A stretch of 64,000 nt of DNA from Spirosoma endbachense (GCF_010233585.1 NZ_CP045997.1:2823446-2887445); one strand, 5' to 3'. Shown: positions 54,144 through 62,665, counted from the first letter of the stretch. Numbers and translations are program-made. Notes: generated from the sequence alone by a model not told the origin.

Positions 54144-54461
54144 ATGATAACTGCCGTTCAAAATAAACAGCAAGCTTTCGAGCGTCTTCAGTCGCATCAG
54201 TCGGCTCTAAAACAGTTTGGTGCAGCCCGGCTCGGATTGTTTGGGTCATTTGTGCGGGGCGAAGAAACCGAAAAAAGCGATATAGACTTTGTTGTGGAGT
54301 TTCAGGAAGGCAAGAAAACGTTCCGTAATTTCATCAATATGGTCTACTACCTGGAAAAGGTAATGGGACGGGAAGTAGAGCTTCTTACCGGGGAAGGTAT
54401 GGCTTCCTTTGTGAAACGTGAAGCCGAAAAAGAGATTGCATATGTACCCTTCTTCAATTGA
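54144..54461 (+). CDS. Minimal nucleotidyltransferase (MNT-type antitoxin-like)
   Basis: 105 residues. The nucleotidyltransferase core is GLFGSFVRGEETEKSDIDFV: Gly-Ser, then two Asp separated by one residue, which bind metal and nucleotide. Such proteins are usually paired with HEPN proteins as toxin-antitoxin modules in which the transferase AMPylates the toxin. The partner frame begins 20 bp before this gene ends, but it is broken. It interrupts the branched-chain amino acid cluster. Confidence 0.85.
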   Translation: MITAVQNKQQAFERLQSHQSALKQFGAARLGLFGSFVRGEETEKSDIDFVVEFQEGKKTFRNFINMVYYLEKVMGREVELLTGEGMASFVKREAEKEIAYVPFFN

Positions 54462-54779
54462 ATTTCTGCAACATATTCAGGCTGAATTGTCCTACATTCT
54501 GACCTATTCAGAAGGCATTACCTATACCACCCATTTCTATCCAAAGCATTTATCCGAAGTTTCGAGGTTATTGGAGATGCCTGTAAAAATATTCCAGATG
54601 AAGTTCGGTATAATCATCTCGAATTTGACTGGAAAGGTTTTGCCGGAATGCTGGATAAGCTAATTCATCACTATTGGGGAGTCGATTATGAGCTATTGTG
54701 GGATGCTATCCAACAGGAAATCCGACTCAATAAAGTATGGATCGACATCATTATCGAGCAGGAGATAAATAAGCTTTAA
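54442..54779 (+). pseudogene. Frameshifted HEPN (DUF86) toxin-like gene
   Basis: Reading starts MYPSSIEFLQHIQAELSYILTYS from 54442. Around 54545-54560 the family-like reading moves to another frame (positions shift by one missing base) and continues IRSFEVIGDACKNIPDEVRYN, LEFDWKGFAGMLDKLIHHYWGV and so on to TAA at 54777-54779. In the first frame a stop follows at 54661-54663. In intact relatives the catalytic motif is RDKLIHH; here the Arg is Leu (CTG versus CGG). So both the reading frame and the Rx4H motif are lost. The adjacent nucleotidyltransferase is intact. Confidence 0.85.
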
Positions 54780-54785
54780 ACAGTT

Positions 54786-55673
54786 ATGCTCCGCGTCCCA
54801 TCTTCCATTCAGCCCAACCAGTTTCAGTCTCTGACTATTCAGCGTCCTGTCCCCGATGGGTCCGACGCTTCAGAAATGACGTTTGTGGCCTACCGTAGCG
54901 ACGTATATCCCGAACGGAACGAGGTTTTTTTTGAAGAACATGCCGTCATCGTTGTGCTGGAAGGAGAAAAGAAGTTCAGTTCGCCCACCCAGGAGTTGCA
55001 CGTGCGCAAAGGCGACATTTTGTTTTTTCAGCGAGGCTGCTACTCCATGAACGAATCCATCGACTCAAGCTATCGAAGTCTGGTGTTTTTCGTAAACGAA
55101 AAATTGTTGAAAGAATTTGTCAGCCAGCATCTTACGTTATTTAAAGATAGCTCAACGTCACTACCGGCATCCTTTATTCTATCGTTTTCATCGTCGCCCA
55201 CCTTCACCACATTTATCGATTCACTACTACCCTATTTTGGCGCTAAAACGCCTTTTTTAAATGAATTGCTACGACTCAAGTTTCAGGAGTTGTTACTGCA
55301 TCTGCTGGAACTTGATACAGTAGGAAACCCGCCCGGACAACTACAGGCAATTCTATTACATATTTACGAAGGACTGAAAACCGACCTTGATTATCTGATG
55401 AGCACTTATTTACTCAAGCCATTGTCGATGAGCGAATTATCCAGATTATCAGGAAGAAGTCTGTCGGCCTTTAAACGTGACTTTGAGGATCATTTTCACA
55501 CTTCACCCGGCCAGTGGATTCGGCAGAAACGGCTTGAACATGCTCATTTTCTGCTACGAAACACCGATAAAAATGTATCGGAGGTAAGCCGGGAAATCAG
55601 TTACGAGAGCGTCTCTCATTTTATTAAAGCCTACAAGCAGCAATACGGTTTTACTCCCAAAAGAACCGAATGA
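54786..55673 (+). CDS. AraC-family transcriptional regulator
   Basis: 295 residues. An N-terminal cupin-like domain (about 20-150, EEHAVIVVLEGEKKFSSPT, VRKGDILFFQRG) and a C-terminal AraC double HTH (about 200-295): LKPLSMSELSRLSGRSLSAFKRDFE and FLLRNTDKNVSEVSREISYESVSHFIKAYKQQYGFTP. The ligand is unknown. Its place between ilvA and leuC does not prove it controls them; it could have come with the MNT-HEPN pair. Starts 6 bp after the HEPN remnant stop. Confidence 0.9.
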   Translation: MLRVPSSIQPNQFQSLTIQRPVPDGSDASEMTFVAYRSDVYPERNEVFFEEHAVIVVLEGEKKFSSPTQELHVRKGDILFFQRGCYSMNESIDSSYRSLVFFVNEKLLKEFVSQHLTLFKDSSTSLPASFILSFSSSPTFTTFIDSLLPYFGAKTPFLNELLRLKFQELLLHLLELDTVGNPPGQLQAILLHIYEGLKTDLDYLMSTYLLKPLSMSELSRLSGRSLSAFKRDFEDHFHTSPGQWIRQKRLEHAHFLLRNTDKNVSEVSREISYESVSHFIKAYKQQYGFTPKRTE

Positions 55674-55813
55674 GCTATAATCGCTATTTACTGGACGAAT
55701 GACGAGATGAATGATTGGATAAGTTTAAGCAATTTTGTAGCCACGTTTCTCTGCTCTATTGATAACTGGGAAACAGTGACAGTTTGTACAGATAATTGTT
55801 TTCCTATACAGCT

Positions 55814-57214
55814 ATGAGTACCCCAAAGACCCTGTTCGACAAAGTGTGGGATGCGCACGTCATCCGGCAGGTTAAAGATGGCCCCGATGTATTGTTTATC
55901 GATCGGCATTTTATTCACGAAGTAACAAGCCCCGTGGCTTTTCTGGGCCTTGAAAGCCGGGGTGCATCCGTGTTATTTTCGGGACGCACCTTCGCGACTG
56001 CCGATCACAATACGCCAACACTCAACCAGCACCTGCCGGTGGCTGACCCACTGTCAGCTAATCAGCTGGCAGCCCTGGAGCGTAATGCTGCTCATTATGG
56101 TATCTCGCACTGGGGTCTAGGCCACCAGAAAAACGGTATCGTGCACGTAGTTGGCCCCGAAAACGGGATTACACTACCCGGTATGACTATCGTTTGTGGT
56201 GATTCGCACACCTCAACTCATGGTGCATTTGGCGCTATCGCGTTCGGCATTGGTACGTCAGAAGTCGAGATGGTTCTGGCAGCACAGTGCATTATGCAAC
56301 CCAAGCCGAAGAAAATGCGGATCACCGTCAACGGCAAAGTGGGTAAAGCTGTTCTTCCGAAAGACGTAATCCTGTACATTATTTCGCAGACATCAGCCAG
56401 CGGAGCCACAGGCTATTTTGTGGAGTATGCCGGGGAGGTTTTTGAGAATATGAGCATGGAAGGCCGTATGACGGTTTGTAACATGACCATTGAAATGGGT
56501 GCCAGAGGAGGTATGATTGCCCCCGATGAAACCACACTCAACTACCTGAAAGGCCGCGATCTTTCGCCCAAAGGCGAACAATGGGACAAACTGGTCCCTT
56601 ATTGGCAGACGCTTAAAACCGATGAAGGCGCTACTTTTGACCTCGACCTGACCTTCGACGCAGCCGATATCGAACCTCAGATTACGTATGGCACGAACCC
56701 TGGTTTAGGAACGGGCGTAACGCACCAGATTCCAATGGCCGATGCCGTGAAAGACGGTTCTGCGAGTTACAAAAAATCGTTACAGTACATGGGCTTCGCC
56801 GAAAACGAATCCATGTTGGGCAAGCCCGTCGATTTTGTATTCTTGGGAAGCTGTACGAATGGCCGCATTGAAGATTTCCGGGCATTTGCCTCCATTGTGA
56901 AAGGTCGTCAGAAAGCTGATCACATCACGGCCTGGTTAGTACCGGGTTCGCACGTTGTTGAGAAGCAAATTAAAGATGAGGGTATTCTGGATATTTTGAC
57001 CCAGGCAGGTTTTGAATTGCGCCAGCCTGGTTGTTCAGCCTGTCTCGCCATGAATGAAGATAAGATTCCAGCGGGCAAATACGCCGTTTCTACCTCAAAC
57101 CGTAACTTCGAGGGACGCCAGGGGCCGGGCGCGCGCACACTACTGGCCAGCCCATTAGTAGCAGCCGCAGCCGCCGTTACAGGCGTAGTAACAGACCCCC
57201 GTCAACTCATCTAG
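55814..57214 (+). CDS. leuC: 3-isopropylmalate dehydratase large subunit
   Basis: 466 residues from [20 protein letters not shown]. The aconitase-type 4Fe-4S cysteines are in [12 protein letters not shown] and [11 protein letters not shown], with substrate-binding [26 protein letters not shown]. It isomerises 2-isopropylmalate to 3-isopropylmalate together with LeuD; the same pair can also isomerise citramalate. A 140-bp gap separates it from the AraC gene, so a promoter there is possible but none was recognised. Confidence 0.97.
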   Translation: MSTPKTLFDKVWDAHVIRQVKDGPDVLFIDRHFIHEVTSPVAFLGLESRGASVLFSGRTFATADHNTPTLNQHLPVADPLSANQLAALERNAAHYGISHWGLGHQKNGIVHVVGPENGITLPGMTIVCGDSHTSTHGAFGAIAFGIGTSEVEMVLAAQCIMQPKPKKMRITVNGKVGKAVLPKDVILYIISQTSASGATGYFVEYAGEVFENMSMEGRMTVCNMTIEMGARGGMIAPDETTLNYLKGRDLSPKGEQWDKLVPYWQTLKTDEGATFDLDLTFDAADIEPQITYGTNPGLGTGVTHQIPMADAVKDGSASYKKSLQYMGFAENESMLGKPVDFVFLGSCTNGRIEDFRAFASIVKGRQKADHITAWLVPGSHVVEKQIKDEGILDILTQAGFELRQPGCSACLAMNEDKIPAGKYAVSTSNRNFEGRQGPGARTLLASPLVAAAAAVTGVVTDPRQLI

Positions 57215-57228
57215 CTTGCTTATTAACA

Positions 57229-57825
57229 ATGGCTTACGACAAATTCACCATACTCCGAAGCAGTGCCGTTCCTATGCCAAATGAGAACGTAGACACTGAC
57301 CAAATTATTCCTGCCCGTTTTCTCAAAGCCACTGAGCGTAAAGGTTTTGGCGATAACCTCTTCCGCGACTGGCGTTACAATAGCGACAATACCCCAAAGG
57401 CCGATTTTGTCCTGAATATGCCTACTTACTCGGGTAAGATTCTGGTTGGGGGAAAAAACTTTGGCAGTGGATCGAGCCGCGAACACGCAGCATGGGCCAT
57501 CTATGACTATGGCTTCCGTTGTGTGGTTTCGAGCTTCTTTGCTGATATTTTCCAGAACAACTCCATCAATGTTGGCATCCTGCCGGTACGGGTAACTCCT
57601 GAGTTTCTGGAAAAAATCTTTGCGGCTATTGAAGCCGACCCAAAGACGGAACTAGAGGTAAACCTGCCTGCACAAACCATTACGCTTCTAGCTACGGGTG
57701 AGAGTGAAAACTTTGCCATTAACGAATACAAAAAGCATAATCTCACCAATGGCTATGACGATATCGACTACCTGTTATCGATGAAGAACGAAATCGCAGC
57801 CTTCGCCGAAACAAGACCATTTTAG
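57229..57825 (+). CDS. leuD: 3-isopropylmalate dehydratase small subunit
   Basis: 198 residues, typical LeuD length. The swivel-domain motifs NVDTDQIIPARFLK and GKNFGSGSSREHAAWAIYDYGFRCVVSSFFADIFQNNSINVGILPV are complete. Forms the heterodimer with LeuC. The start codon is 14 bp after the leuC stop; a 91-bp spacer with a large hairpin follows. Confidence 0.97.
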   Translation: MAYDKFTILRSSAVPMPNENVDTDQIIPARFLKATERKGFGDNLFRDWRYNSDNTPKADFVLNMPTYSGKILVGGKNFGSGSSREHAAWAIYDYGFRCVVSSFFADIFQNNSINVGILPVRVTPEFLEKIFAAIEADPKTELEVNLPAQTITLLATGESENFAINEYKKHNLTNGYDDIDYLLSMKNEIAAFAETRPF

Positions 57826-57838
57826 TTTTGAATGATTA

Positions 57839-57895
57839 AGTGATTGAATGATTGAATAGGCTGCGCGCATCTTACTATTCAATCATTCAATCACT
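57839..57895. repeat. Perfect 21-bp hairpin in the leuD-cimA spacer
   Basis: Left arm 57839-57859 and right arm 57875-57895 are exact complements around a 15-nt GC-rich loop. The arms are built from tandem TGATTGAA-type units, and more ATTCAATC copies follow to the next start codon. It lies 13 bp after the leuD stop and just before the cimA-like gene, so it may set their relative expression. Confidence 0.6.
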
Positions 57896-57916
57896 CAAAA
57901 ATTCAATCATTCAAAA

Positions 57917-59437
57917 ATGAAACGTCGCTACATAGAAATTATGGACACGACACTCCGCGATGGTGAACAAACCAGCGGAGTGTCGTTTTCAGCATCTGAA
58001 AAACTGGCTCTGGCGCAATTGCTGCTTACCGAGGTCAAAGTAGATCGCGTTGAGGTTGCTTCGGCACGCGTATCGGCAGGTGAGCTAGAGGCCGTTCAAC
58101 AGATTACCGGTTGGGCAGCGGGAGTGGGTTTACTCGAAAAGATTGAGGTGTTAACCTTTGTGGATGGGCAAGCCTCACTCGACTGGATGCATGCATCGGG
58201 CGCGAAGGTCATGAATTTGCTTACAAAAGGCTCGATCAATCACCTGACCCACCAGCTTAAGAAAACGCCCAGCGAACATTTTGCCGATATCGAACAGGTT
58301 ATCAGCAAAGGGCAAAACCATGGCTTACAGGCAAATGTATATCTGGAAGATTGGAGCAACGGCATGCGAAACTCGCCGGATTATGTGCTTCAATACCTGG
58401 ATTTTCTAAAAACCCAACCCATCCGTCGGGTGTTGCTCCCCGACACGCTTGGTATACTGACCCCTGCCGAGACGTATGATTTCGTCAGCCGGTTGGTAAG
58501 CCGTTATCCCGAACTGCACTTCGACTTCCACGCCCATAACGACTATGACCTCAGCATTGCCAACGTGATGGAAGCCATCCGGGCGGGCGCGCATGGCATA
58601 CACCTGACCGTTAATGGGTTGGGCGAGCGGGCGGGCAATGCCCCCATGGCCAGTGCAATCGCGGTGTTGCGTGACTTTATGCCGGAAGTAAAAATGGGCG
58701 TGGTCGAGAAGTCACTGTATCAGGTTAGCAAGATTGTCGAGACATTTTCGGGGCTTCGCATTCCCGATAACAAGCCGGTTGTCGGCGACAATGTGTTTAC
58801 TCAAACCGCTGGTATTCATGCCGATGGCGATAAGAAAAACAACCTGTATTTCAACGCCTTGTTACCCGAACGATTTGGCCGGAAGCGCAGTTACGCGCTC
58901 GGTAAAACATCGGGGAAAGCCAACATCGAGAATAATCTCCGCGAATTAGGCATTCAGTTATCGGAGAACGATCTTAAAATGGTGACCCAGCGCGTTATTG
59001 AACTGGGCGATCAGAAAGAGGTAGTTACTCGTGAAGACCTGCCTTACGTTATCTCCGATGTGTTAAATACTACCGCCATTGCATCGCGGGTGGAAATACT
59101 CAATTATGTATTGACACACTCAAAAGATCTAAAACCCTCGGCCACGCTGCGGGTACGTATCGACGACGATCAGTTTGAGGAAAATGCGCAGGGCGATGGT
59201 CAATATGACGCGTTTATGAACGCACTGAAGAAGATCTACGGCAAAAAGAAACGCACGTTGCCTATATTGACCGATTATGCGGTACGAATTCCGACGGGAG
59301 GCCGAACCGATGCGCTTTGCGAAACAATAATTACCTGGAAATACAAAAACCGCGAATTTAAAACCCGGGGACTCGATTCTGACCAGGCCGTGTCAGCGAT
59401 CAAGGCAACCCAAAAAATGCTGAATACACTGGATTAA
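57917..59437 (+). CDS. cimA: Citramalate synthase-type member of the isopropylmalate synthase family
   Basis: 506 residues. A TIM-barrel synthase (about 1-330) and C-terminal allosteric domain (about 400-506). Motifs: TLRDGEQTSGVSFSASEKL, VDRVEVASARVS, VMNLLTKGSINHL, VYLEDWSNG, DFHAHNDYDLS. By memory this is much closer to Leptospira CimA than to LeuA. Residues at positions 79, 102 and 142 are Leu, Leu and Tyr, matching the three residues I recall as the pyruvate pocket there (81, 104, 144), and Arg14/Asp15 and Glu144 match its catalytic positions. CimA condenses pyruvate with acetyl-CoA; LeuCD and LeuB then give 2-oxobutyrate. An isopropylmalate synthase role is the alternative. Confidence 0.72.
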   Translation: MKRRYIEIMDTTLRDGEQTSGVSFSASEKLALAQLLLTEVKVDRVEVASARVSAGELEAVQQITGWAAGVGLLEKIEVLTFVDGQASLDWMHASGAKVMNLLTKGSINHLTHQLKKTPSEHFADIEQVISKGQNHGLQANVYLEDWSNGMRNSPDYVLQYLDFLKTQPIRRVLLPDTLGILTPAETYDFVSRLVSRYPELHFDFHAHNDYDLSIANVMEAIRAGAHGIHLTVNGLGERAGNAPMASAIAVLRDFMPEVKMGVVEKSLYQVSKIVETFSGLRIPDNKPVVGDNVFTQTAGIHADGDKKNNLYFNALLPERFGRKRSYALGKTSGKANIENNLRELGIQLSENDLKMVTQRVIELGDQKEVVTREDLPYVISDVLNTTAIASRVEILNYVLTHSKDLKPSATLRVRIDDDQFEENAQGDGQYDAFMNALKKIYGKKKRTLPILTDYAVRIPTGGRTDALCETIITWKYKNREFKTRGLDSDQAVSAIKATQKMLNTLD

Positions 59438-59439
59438 AC

Positions 59440-60519
59440 ATGGCAAAAAAACACATTCTTGTAGTCCCTGGTGATGGAATCGGGGCAGAAGTAACTACCG
59501 TTGGTAAGCAGGTTCTGGAGTTAATCGCTCAGCTGTTCGACCATGACTTTACCTACGACGAAGCCCTCATCGGTCACGTTGCTATCGAAGCTACCGGCTC
59601 TCCGCTACCCGAAGAAACATTGACTAAAATGCGGAGTGCTGATGCCATTCTTTTCGGTGCAGTAGGCCATCCTAAATACGATAACGACCCTTCCGCAAAA
59701 GTTCGCCCGGAGCAGGGTTTGCTTCAAATGCGCAAAGAGTTGGGCTTATATGCGAATCTACGCCCGATCAAACTCTTTGACGAACTTCTCGACGCATCGA
59801 GCATTAAGCCCGAGATCCTGCGTGGAGCCGACATCTTATTCTTCCGTGAACTGACTGGCGATGTTTACTTCGGCAAACGCGAACGGCTCGACGATGGCAA
59901 TACGGCATACGACACTATGATTTATAGCAAATATGAAGTAGAGCGTATTGTTCGGAAGGCATTTGAGGCTGCGCGTACCCGTAGCAAAAAGCTGTGTTCC
60001 GTCGATAAAGCCAACGTATTGGAAAGCAGTCGCTTATGGCGCGAAGTAGTGCAGGCGCTCGCCCCCGAATACCCCGACGTAACGGTTGAGCACCAGTTTA
60101 TCGATGCAGCGGCCATGTTACTCATTAAAGATCCTAAACGATTTGATGTCGTAGTAACAGGGAATTTATTCGGCGATATTCTGACTGATGAAGCCAGCCA
60201 GATTGCCGGTTCGATGGGGATGCTGGCCTCAGCTTCCATTGGCGATAGCACTGGTGTTTATGAACCTATCCATGGCTCCGCACACGATATTACGGGCAAG
60301 GGGTTAGCTAACCCACTGGCTTCTGTTCTCTCGGTAGCTTTGCTCCTGGATATTTCGTTTGGCTTTAAAGCTGAAGCACAAGCCGTCATTGACGCCGTTG
60401 ATGCAGTATTGAAAGCGGGTTATCGTACACGTGATATTGCCAATACAACAACGTCTCCGGATAAAATTCTAGGCACTCAGCAAATGGGTGATCAAATTCT
60501 GCAACAATTAAAAGGCTGA
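59440..60519 (+). CDS. leuB: 3-isopropylmalate dehydrogenase
   Basis: 359 residues. NAD-dependent beta-decarboxylating dehydrogenase with VPGDGIGAEVT at the N-terminus, FGAVGHPKYD, RELTGDVYFGKRE, DKANVLESSRLWREVV, and the C-terminal GDILTDEASQIAGSMGMLASAS and PIHGSAHDITGKGLANP. It converts 3-isopropylmalate to 2-oxoisocaproate and probably methylmalate to 2-oxobutyrate. Starts 2 bp after the cimA-like gene, so they are translationally coupled. Followed by the leuA control region. Confidence 0.97.
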   Translation: MAKKHILVVPGDGIGAEVTTVGKQVLELIAQLFDHDFTYDEALIGHVAIEATGSPLPEETLTKMRSADAILFGAVGHPKYDNDPSAKVRPEQGLLQMRKELGLYANLRPIKLFDELLDASSIKPEILRGADILFFRELTGDVYFGKRERLDDGNTAYDTMIYSKYEVERIVRKAFEAARTRSKKLCSVDKANVLESSRLWREVVQALAPEYPDVTVEHQFIDAAAMLLIKDPKRFDVVVTGNLFGDILTDEASQIAGSMGMLASASIGDSTGVYEPIHGSAHDITGKGLANPLASVLSVALLLDISFGFKAEAQAVIDAVDAVLKAGYRTRDIANTTTSPDKILGTQQMGDQILQQLKG

Positions 60520-60559
60520 TTTATAGGCAAACCGCCTTATTAAAAAATTAGTAACTTGC

Positions 60560-60589
60560 TTGCAAAATTCCTAAAAACGGCTACTTTTG
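60560..60589 (+). promoter_or_regulatory. Bacteroidetes-type promoter for leuA
   Basis: TTG (60560-60562), exactly 19 nt, then TACTTTTG (60582-60589), a full match to the consensus TAnnTTTG. Transcription should start about 60594-60598, inside the operator module, giving a leader of roughly 185 nt before leuA. Confidence 0.7.
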
Positions 60590-60591
60590 TA

Positions 60592-60620
60592 GCGTATTTA
60601 CGCAAACAGCGAAATTTCGC
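60592..60620 (+). promoter_or_regulatory. 29-bp double-palindrome operator candidate before leuA
   Basis: Site A gcgtatttacgc (60592-60603; gcgta/tacgc inverted), spacer aaaca, site B gcgaaatttcgc (60609-60620; perfect palindrome). It matches the ilvD site at 24 of 29 positions with identical spacing. It overlaps the predicted transcription start, the geometry expected of a repressor site. Confidence 0.65.
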
Positions 60621-60627
60621 AAATAAA

Positions 60628-60678
60628 ATGACGCTTACTTGTTTGAATAACCGACTGCAAAAACTAAACGTTTTTTAA
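60628..60678 (+). CDS. Possible leuA leader peptide, 16 aa
   Basis: ATG follows an A-rich start context typical of Bacteroidetes. The peptide MTLTCLNNRLQKLNVF has four Leu at positions 3, 6, 10 and 13, encoded CTT, TTG, CTG and CTA. It ends 23 nt before the terminator stem. Leu is not in a run as in the E. coli leader, so ribosome stalling for Leu would be weak; this is only a candidate. Confidence 0.35.
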   Translation: MTLTCLNNRLQKLNVF

Positions 60679-60701
60679 GAACGGAGAAGGATATTCCATG
60701 C

Positions 60702-60738
60702 AAAGAAAGCCCTTTCTCCATCAGAAAGGGCTTTCTTT
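60702..60738 (+). terminator. Terminator in the leuA leader (attenuator candidate)
   Basis: Perfect 16-bp stem, aaagaaagccctttct (60702-60717) and agaaagggctttcttt (60723-60738), 5-nt loop ccatc, then ATTTTAA. It lies downstream of the leuA promoter and 42 bp before the leuA start. The upstream segment ggagaagg (60683-60690) can instead pair with ctttctcc (60712-60719), which would disrupt the stem. It could also simply terminate read-through from leuB. Confidence 0.7.
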
Positions 60739-60780
60739 ATTTTAACCAGTGAATCACTAACAGTCCAATCAATACCGGGT

Positions 60781-61920
60781 ATGAGCCAACGAGTTTATAT
60801 TTTCGACACCACTCTGCGCGACGGCGAACAAGTGCCGGGTTGCCAGTTAACCACCGAAGAAAAAATTGTGGTTGCTAAAGAGCTGGAACGTATGGGGGTT
60901 GATATTATCGAAGCAGGTTTCCCAATATCCAGCCCCGGCGATTTTAAATCGGTAGTCGAAATCTCGAAGTCTGTTACAGAGCCAACAATCTGCGCCCTGA
61001 GCCGGGCTGTCAAAGGTGACATAGATGCAGCCGGAGAAGCGCTCAAATGGGCAAAGCGCGGCCGGATTCATACCGGTATTGGCTCGTCAGATATCCATAT
61101 TCGCAACAAATTTAGTAGCACACGCGAGAAGATTCTGGAGCAGGCGATTGCAGCTGTTAAACACGCTAAAACATACGTTGAAGACGTCGAGTTTTATGCA
61201 GAAGATGCAGGTCGGGCTGATCTTGGTTTCCTTGCCCAGCTAACGGAAGCCGTTATCAAGGCTGGTGCTACAGTAGTGAATATTCCAGATACAACGGGCT
61301 ATTGTTTGCCCGATGAATATGGCAAAAAAATTGCATACATCTATGAACACGTTTCAAACGTTCATCAGGCAACCATATCCATTCACTGTCACAATGACCT
61401 TGGTTTAGCTACTGCTAACACCCTTGCTGGTGTTATGAACGGCGCCCGCCAGGTTGAAGTTACCATGAATGGCATTGGCGAACGGGCAGGTAATACATCG
61501 CTGGAAGAGGTTGTTATGGCGATAAAGATTAAAAAAGAACTGGGTTTATACACAAACGTTGACTCAACCCGGCTTTTCCCAGTTAGTAATCTGGTGTCTC
61601 AAATGATGCGCATGCCTGTTCAGGCAAATAAAGCAATTGTTGGCCGAAATGCCTTTGCGCACTCGTCAGGTATTCATCAGGACGGTTTTCTGAAACATTC
61701 TGAAAACTATGAAATCATGAATCCTCACGATGTTGGCGTGCCAAAATCGTCTATTGTTCTTACTGCCCGTAGCGGCCGCCATGCGCTTAAGCATCGGCTT
61801 GAACTACTTGGTTACCGTTATGACAAACCGACTTTAGATGGTATTTACACTCGTTTTCTGGATATGGCTGATATTCGAAAAGAGGTGAATGATAAAGATC
61901 TTATGGAGTTAGTCCGTTAA
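60781..61920 (+). CDS. leuA: 2-isopropylmalate synthase (short form)
   Basis: 379 residues. Synthase TIM barrel with [15 protein letters not shown] at the N-terminus (Arg13/Asp14), [38 protein letters not shown] and [15 protein letters not shown], then a short helical subdomain ([30 protein letters not shown]). The C-terminal allosteric dimer domain of long LeuA proteins (about 500 residues) is absent, so Leu feedback inhibition would not use it. It condenses 2-oxoisovalerate with acetyl-CoA. It differs clearly from the cimA-like gene and has its own promoter and leader. Confidence 0.92.
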   Translation: MSQRVYIFDTTLRDGEQVPGCQLTTEEKIVVAKELERMGVDIIEAGFPISSPGDFKSVVEISKSVTEPTICALSRAVKGDIDAAGEALKWAKRGRIHTGIGSSDIHIRNKFSSTREKILEQAIAAVKHAKTYVEDVEFYAEDAGRADLGFLAQLTEAVIKAGATVVNIPDTTGYCLPDEYGKKIAYIYEHVSNVHQATISIHCHNDLGLATANTLAGVMNGARQVEVTMNGIGERAGNTSLEEVVMAIKIKKELGLYTNVDSTRLFPVSNLVSQMMRMPVQANKAIVGRNAFAHSSGIHQDGFLKHSENYEIMNPHDVGVPKSSIVLTARSGRHALKHRLELLGYRYDKPTLDGIYTRFLDMADIRKEVNDKDLMELVR

Positions 61921-61924
61921 AAGT

Positions 61925-61949
61925 AAGCCCGCCTAATGGTGGGCTTTTT
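61925..61949 (+). terminator. Rho-independent terminator after leuA
   Basis: A 9-bp stem aagcccgcc/ggtgggctt (61925-61933 and 61938-61946) with one G-T pair and a 4-nt loop, ending in a run of five T. It starts 5 bp after the leuA stop and closes the cluster. Confidence 0.85.
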
Positions 61950-62038
61950 GACTTCTAATAAGCGAACAAAAGCACTAAACACACTGTTTTGCTGGTAACA
62001 GTGAAGGAAACAATTCGATACTCTAAAGCGCTTTAGCT

Positions 62039-62500
62039 ATGGCACGCCCAACCCCGGAATTGATTGAAGCCTTGCGTAGAACCGCACGTAAACTTGCAAA
62101 TGGCGCTCCTTATCAATGGGGGCATATGGGAGGGTGCAATTGTGGAAATCTAGCTCAGGAACTGACAAAACTGAATAGAGATCAAATTCACCGCTATGCT
62201 ATGGAGCGGTATGGGGACTGGAACGAACAGGTTGAGGGTTATTGTTCAACCAGCCAAATGCCAATAGATCTTGTCATCAGTGAAATGCTTAATGCCGGCC
62301 TGGTGCTTGAAGACTTAAAACATCTGGAAAAACTTGATGATAGACACGTGCTTCTTCGGTTTCCTCTAGAAGCTAGATATTTAAAACACAATGTTCGCGA
62401 TGATGTAGTTTCTTACATGAACGCCTGGGCTGATTTACTCGAAGAGCAATTATTGAGTAAAATAACACTTCCTATAATTCAGGAATTGGCTCTAGCCTAA
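62039..62500 (+). CDS. Conserved-looking hypothetical protein
   Basis: 153 residues, soluble, no signal. Starts MARPTPELIEALRRTARKLANG. A distinctive segment YQWGHMGGCNCGNLAQELT (about 25-43) contains two close Cys, with a further Cys at VEGYCSTSQ. The remainder is mainly helical (LDLVISEML-like, VSYMNAWADLLEEQ). I do not recognise a domain or name a function. Followed by its own terminator. Confidence 0.7.
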   Translation: MARPTPELIEALRRTARKLANGAPYQWGHMGGCNCGNLAQELTKLNRDQIHRYAMERYGDWNEQVEGYCSTSQMPIDLVISEMLNAGLVLEDLKHLEKLDDRHVLLRFPLEARYLKHNVRDDVVSYMNAWADLLEEQLLSKITLPIIQELALA

Positions 62501-62526
62501 AGCAGTTACTGCTTTATGATAACAAA

Positions 62527-62552
62527 AAGCTATCTCTTGAAGGTGGCTTTTT
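62527..62552 (+). terminator. Probable terminator after the 153-aa gene
   Basis: Arms aagctatc (62527-62534) and ggtggctt (62542-62549) pair with two G-T wobbles and a 7-nt loop, followed by TTT. It begins 26 bp after the stop codon. Confidence 0.55.
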
Positions 62553-62665
62553 CTATTTGGGTTGATCCCGAATTACTGACTCCACTCCATGCCTGTGGCT
62601 CAAGAGGCTTGCAGTTGGTTGGAGTTGCTGAAGCTAACCCGAGCTCCAGCCAAGTTAATCACACA

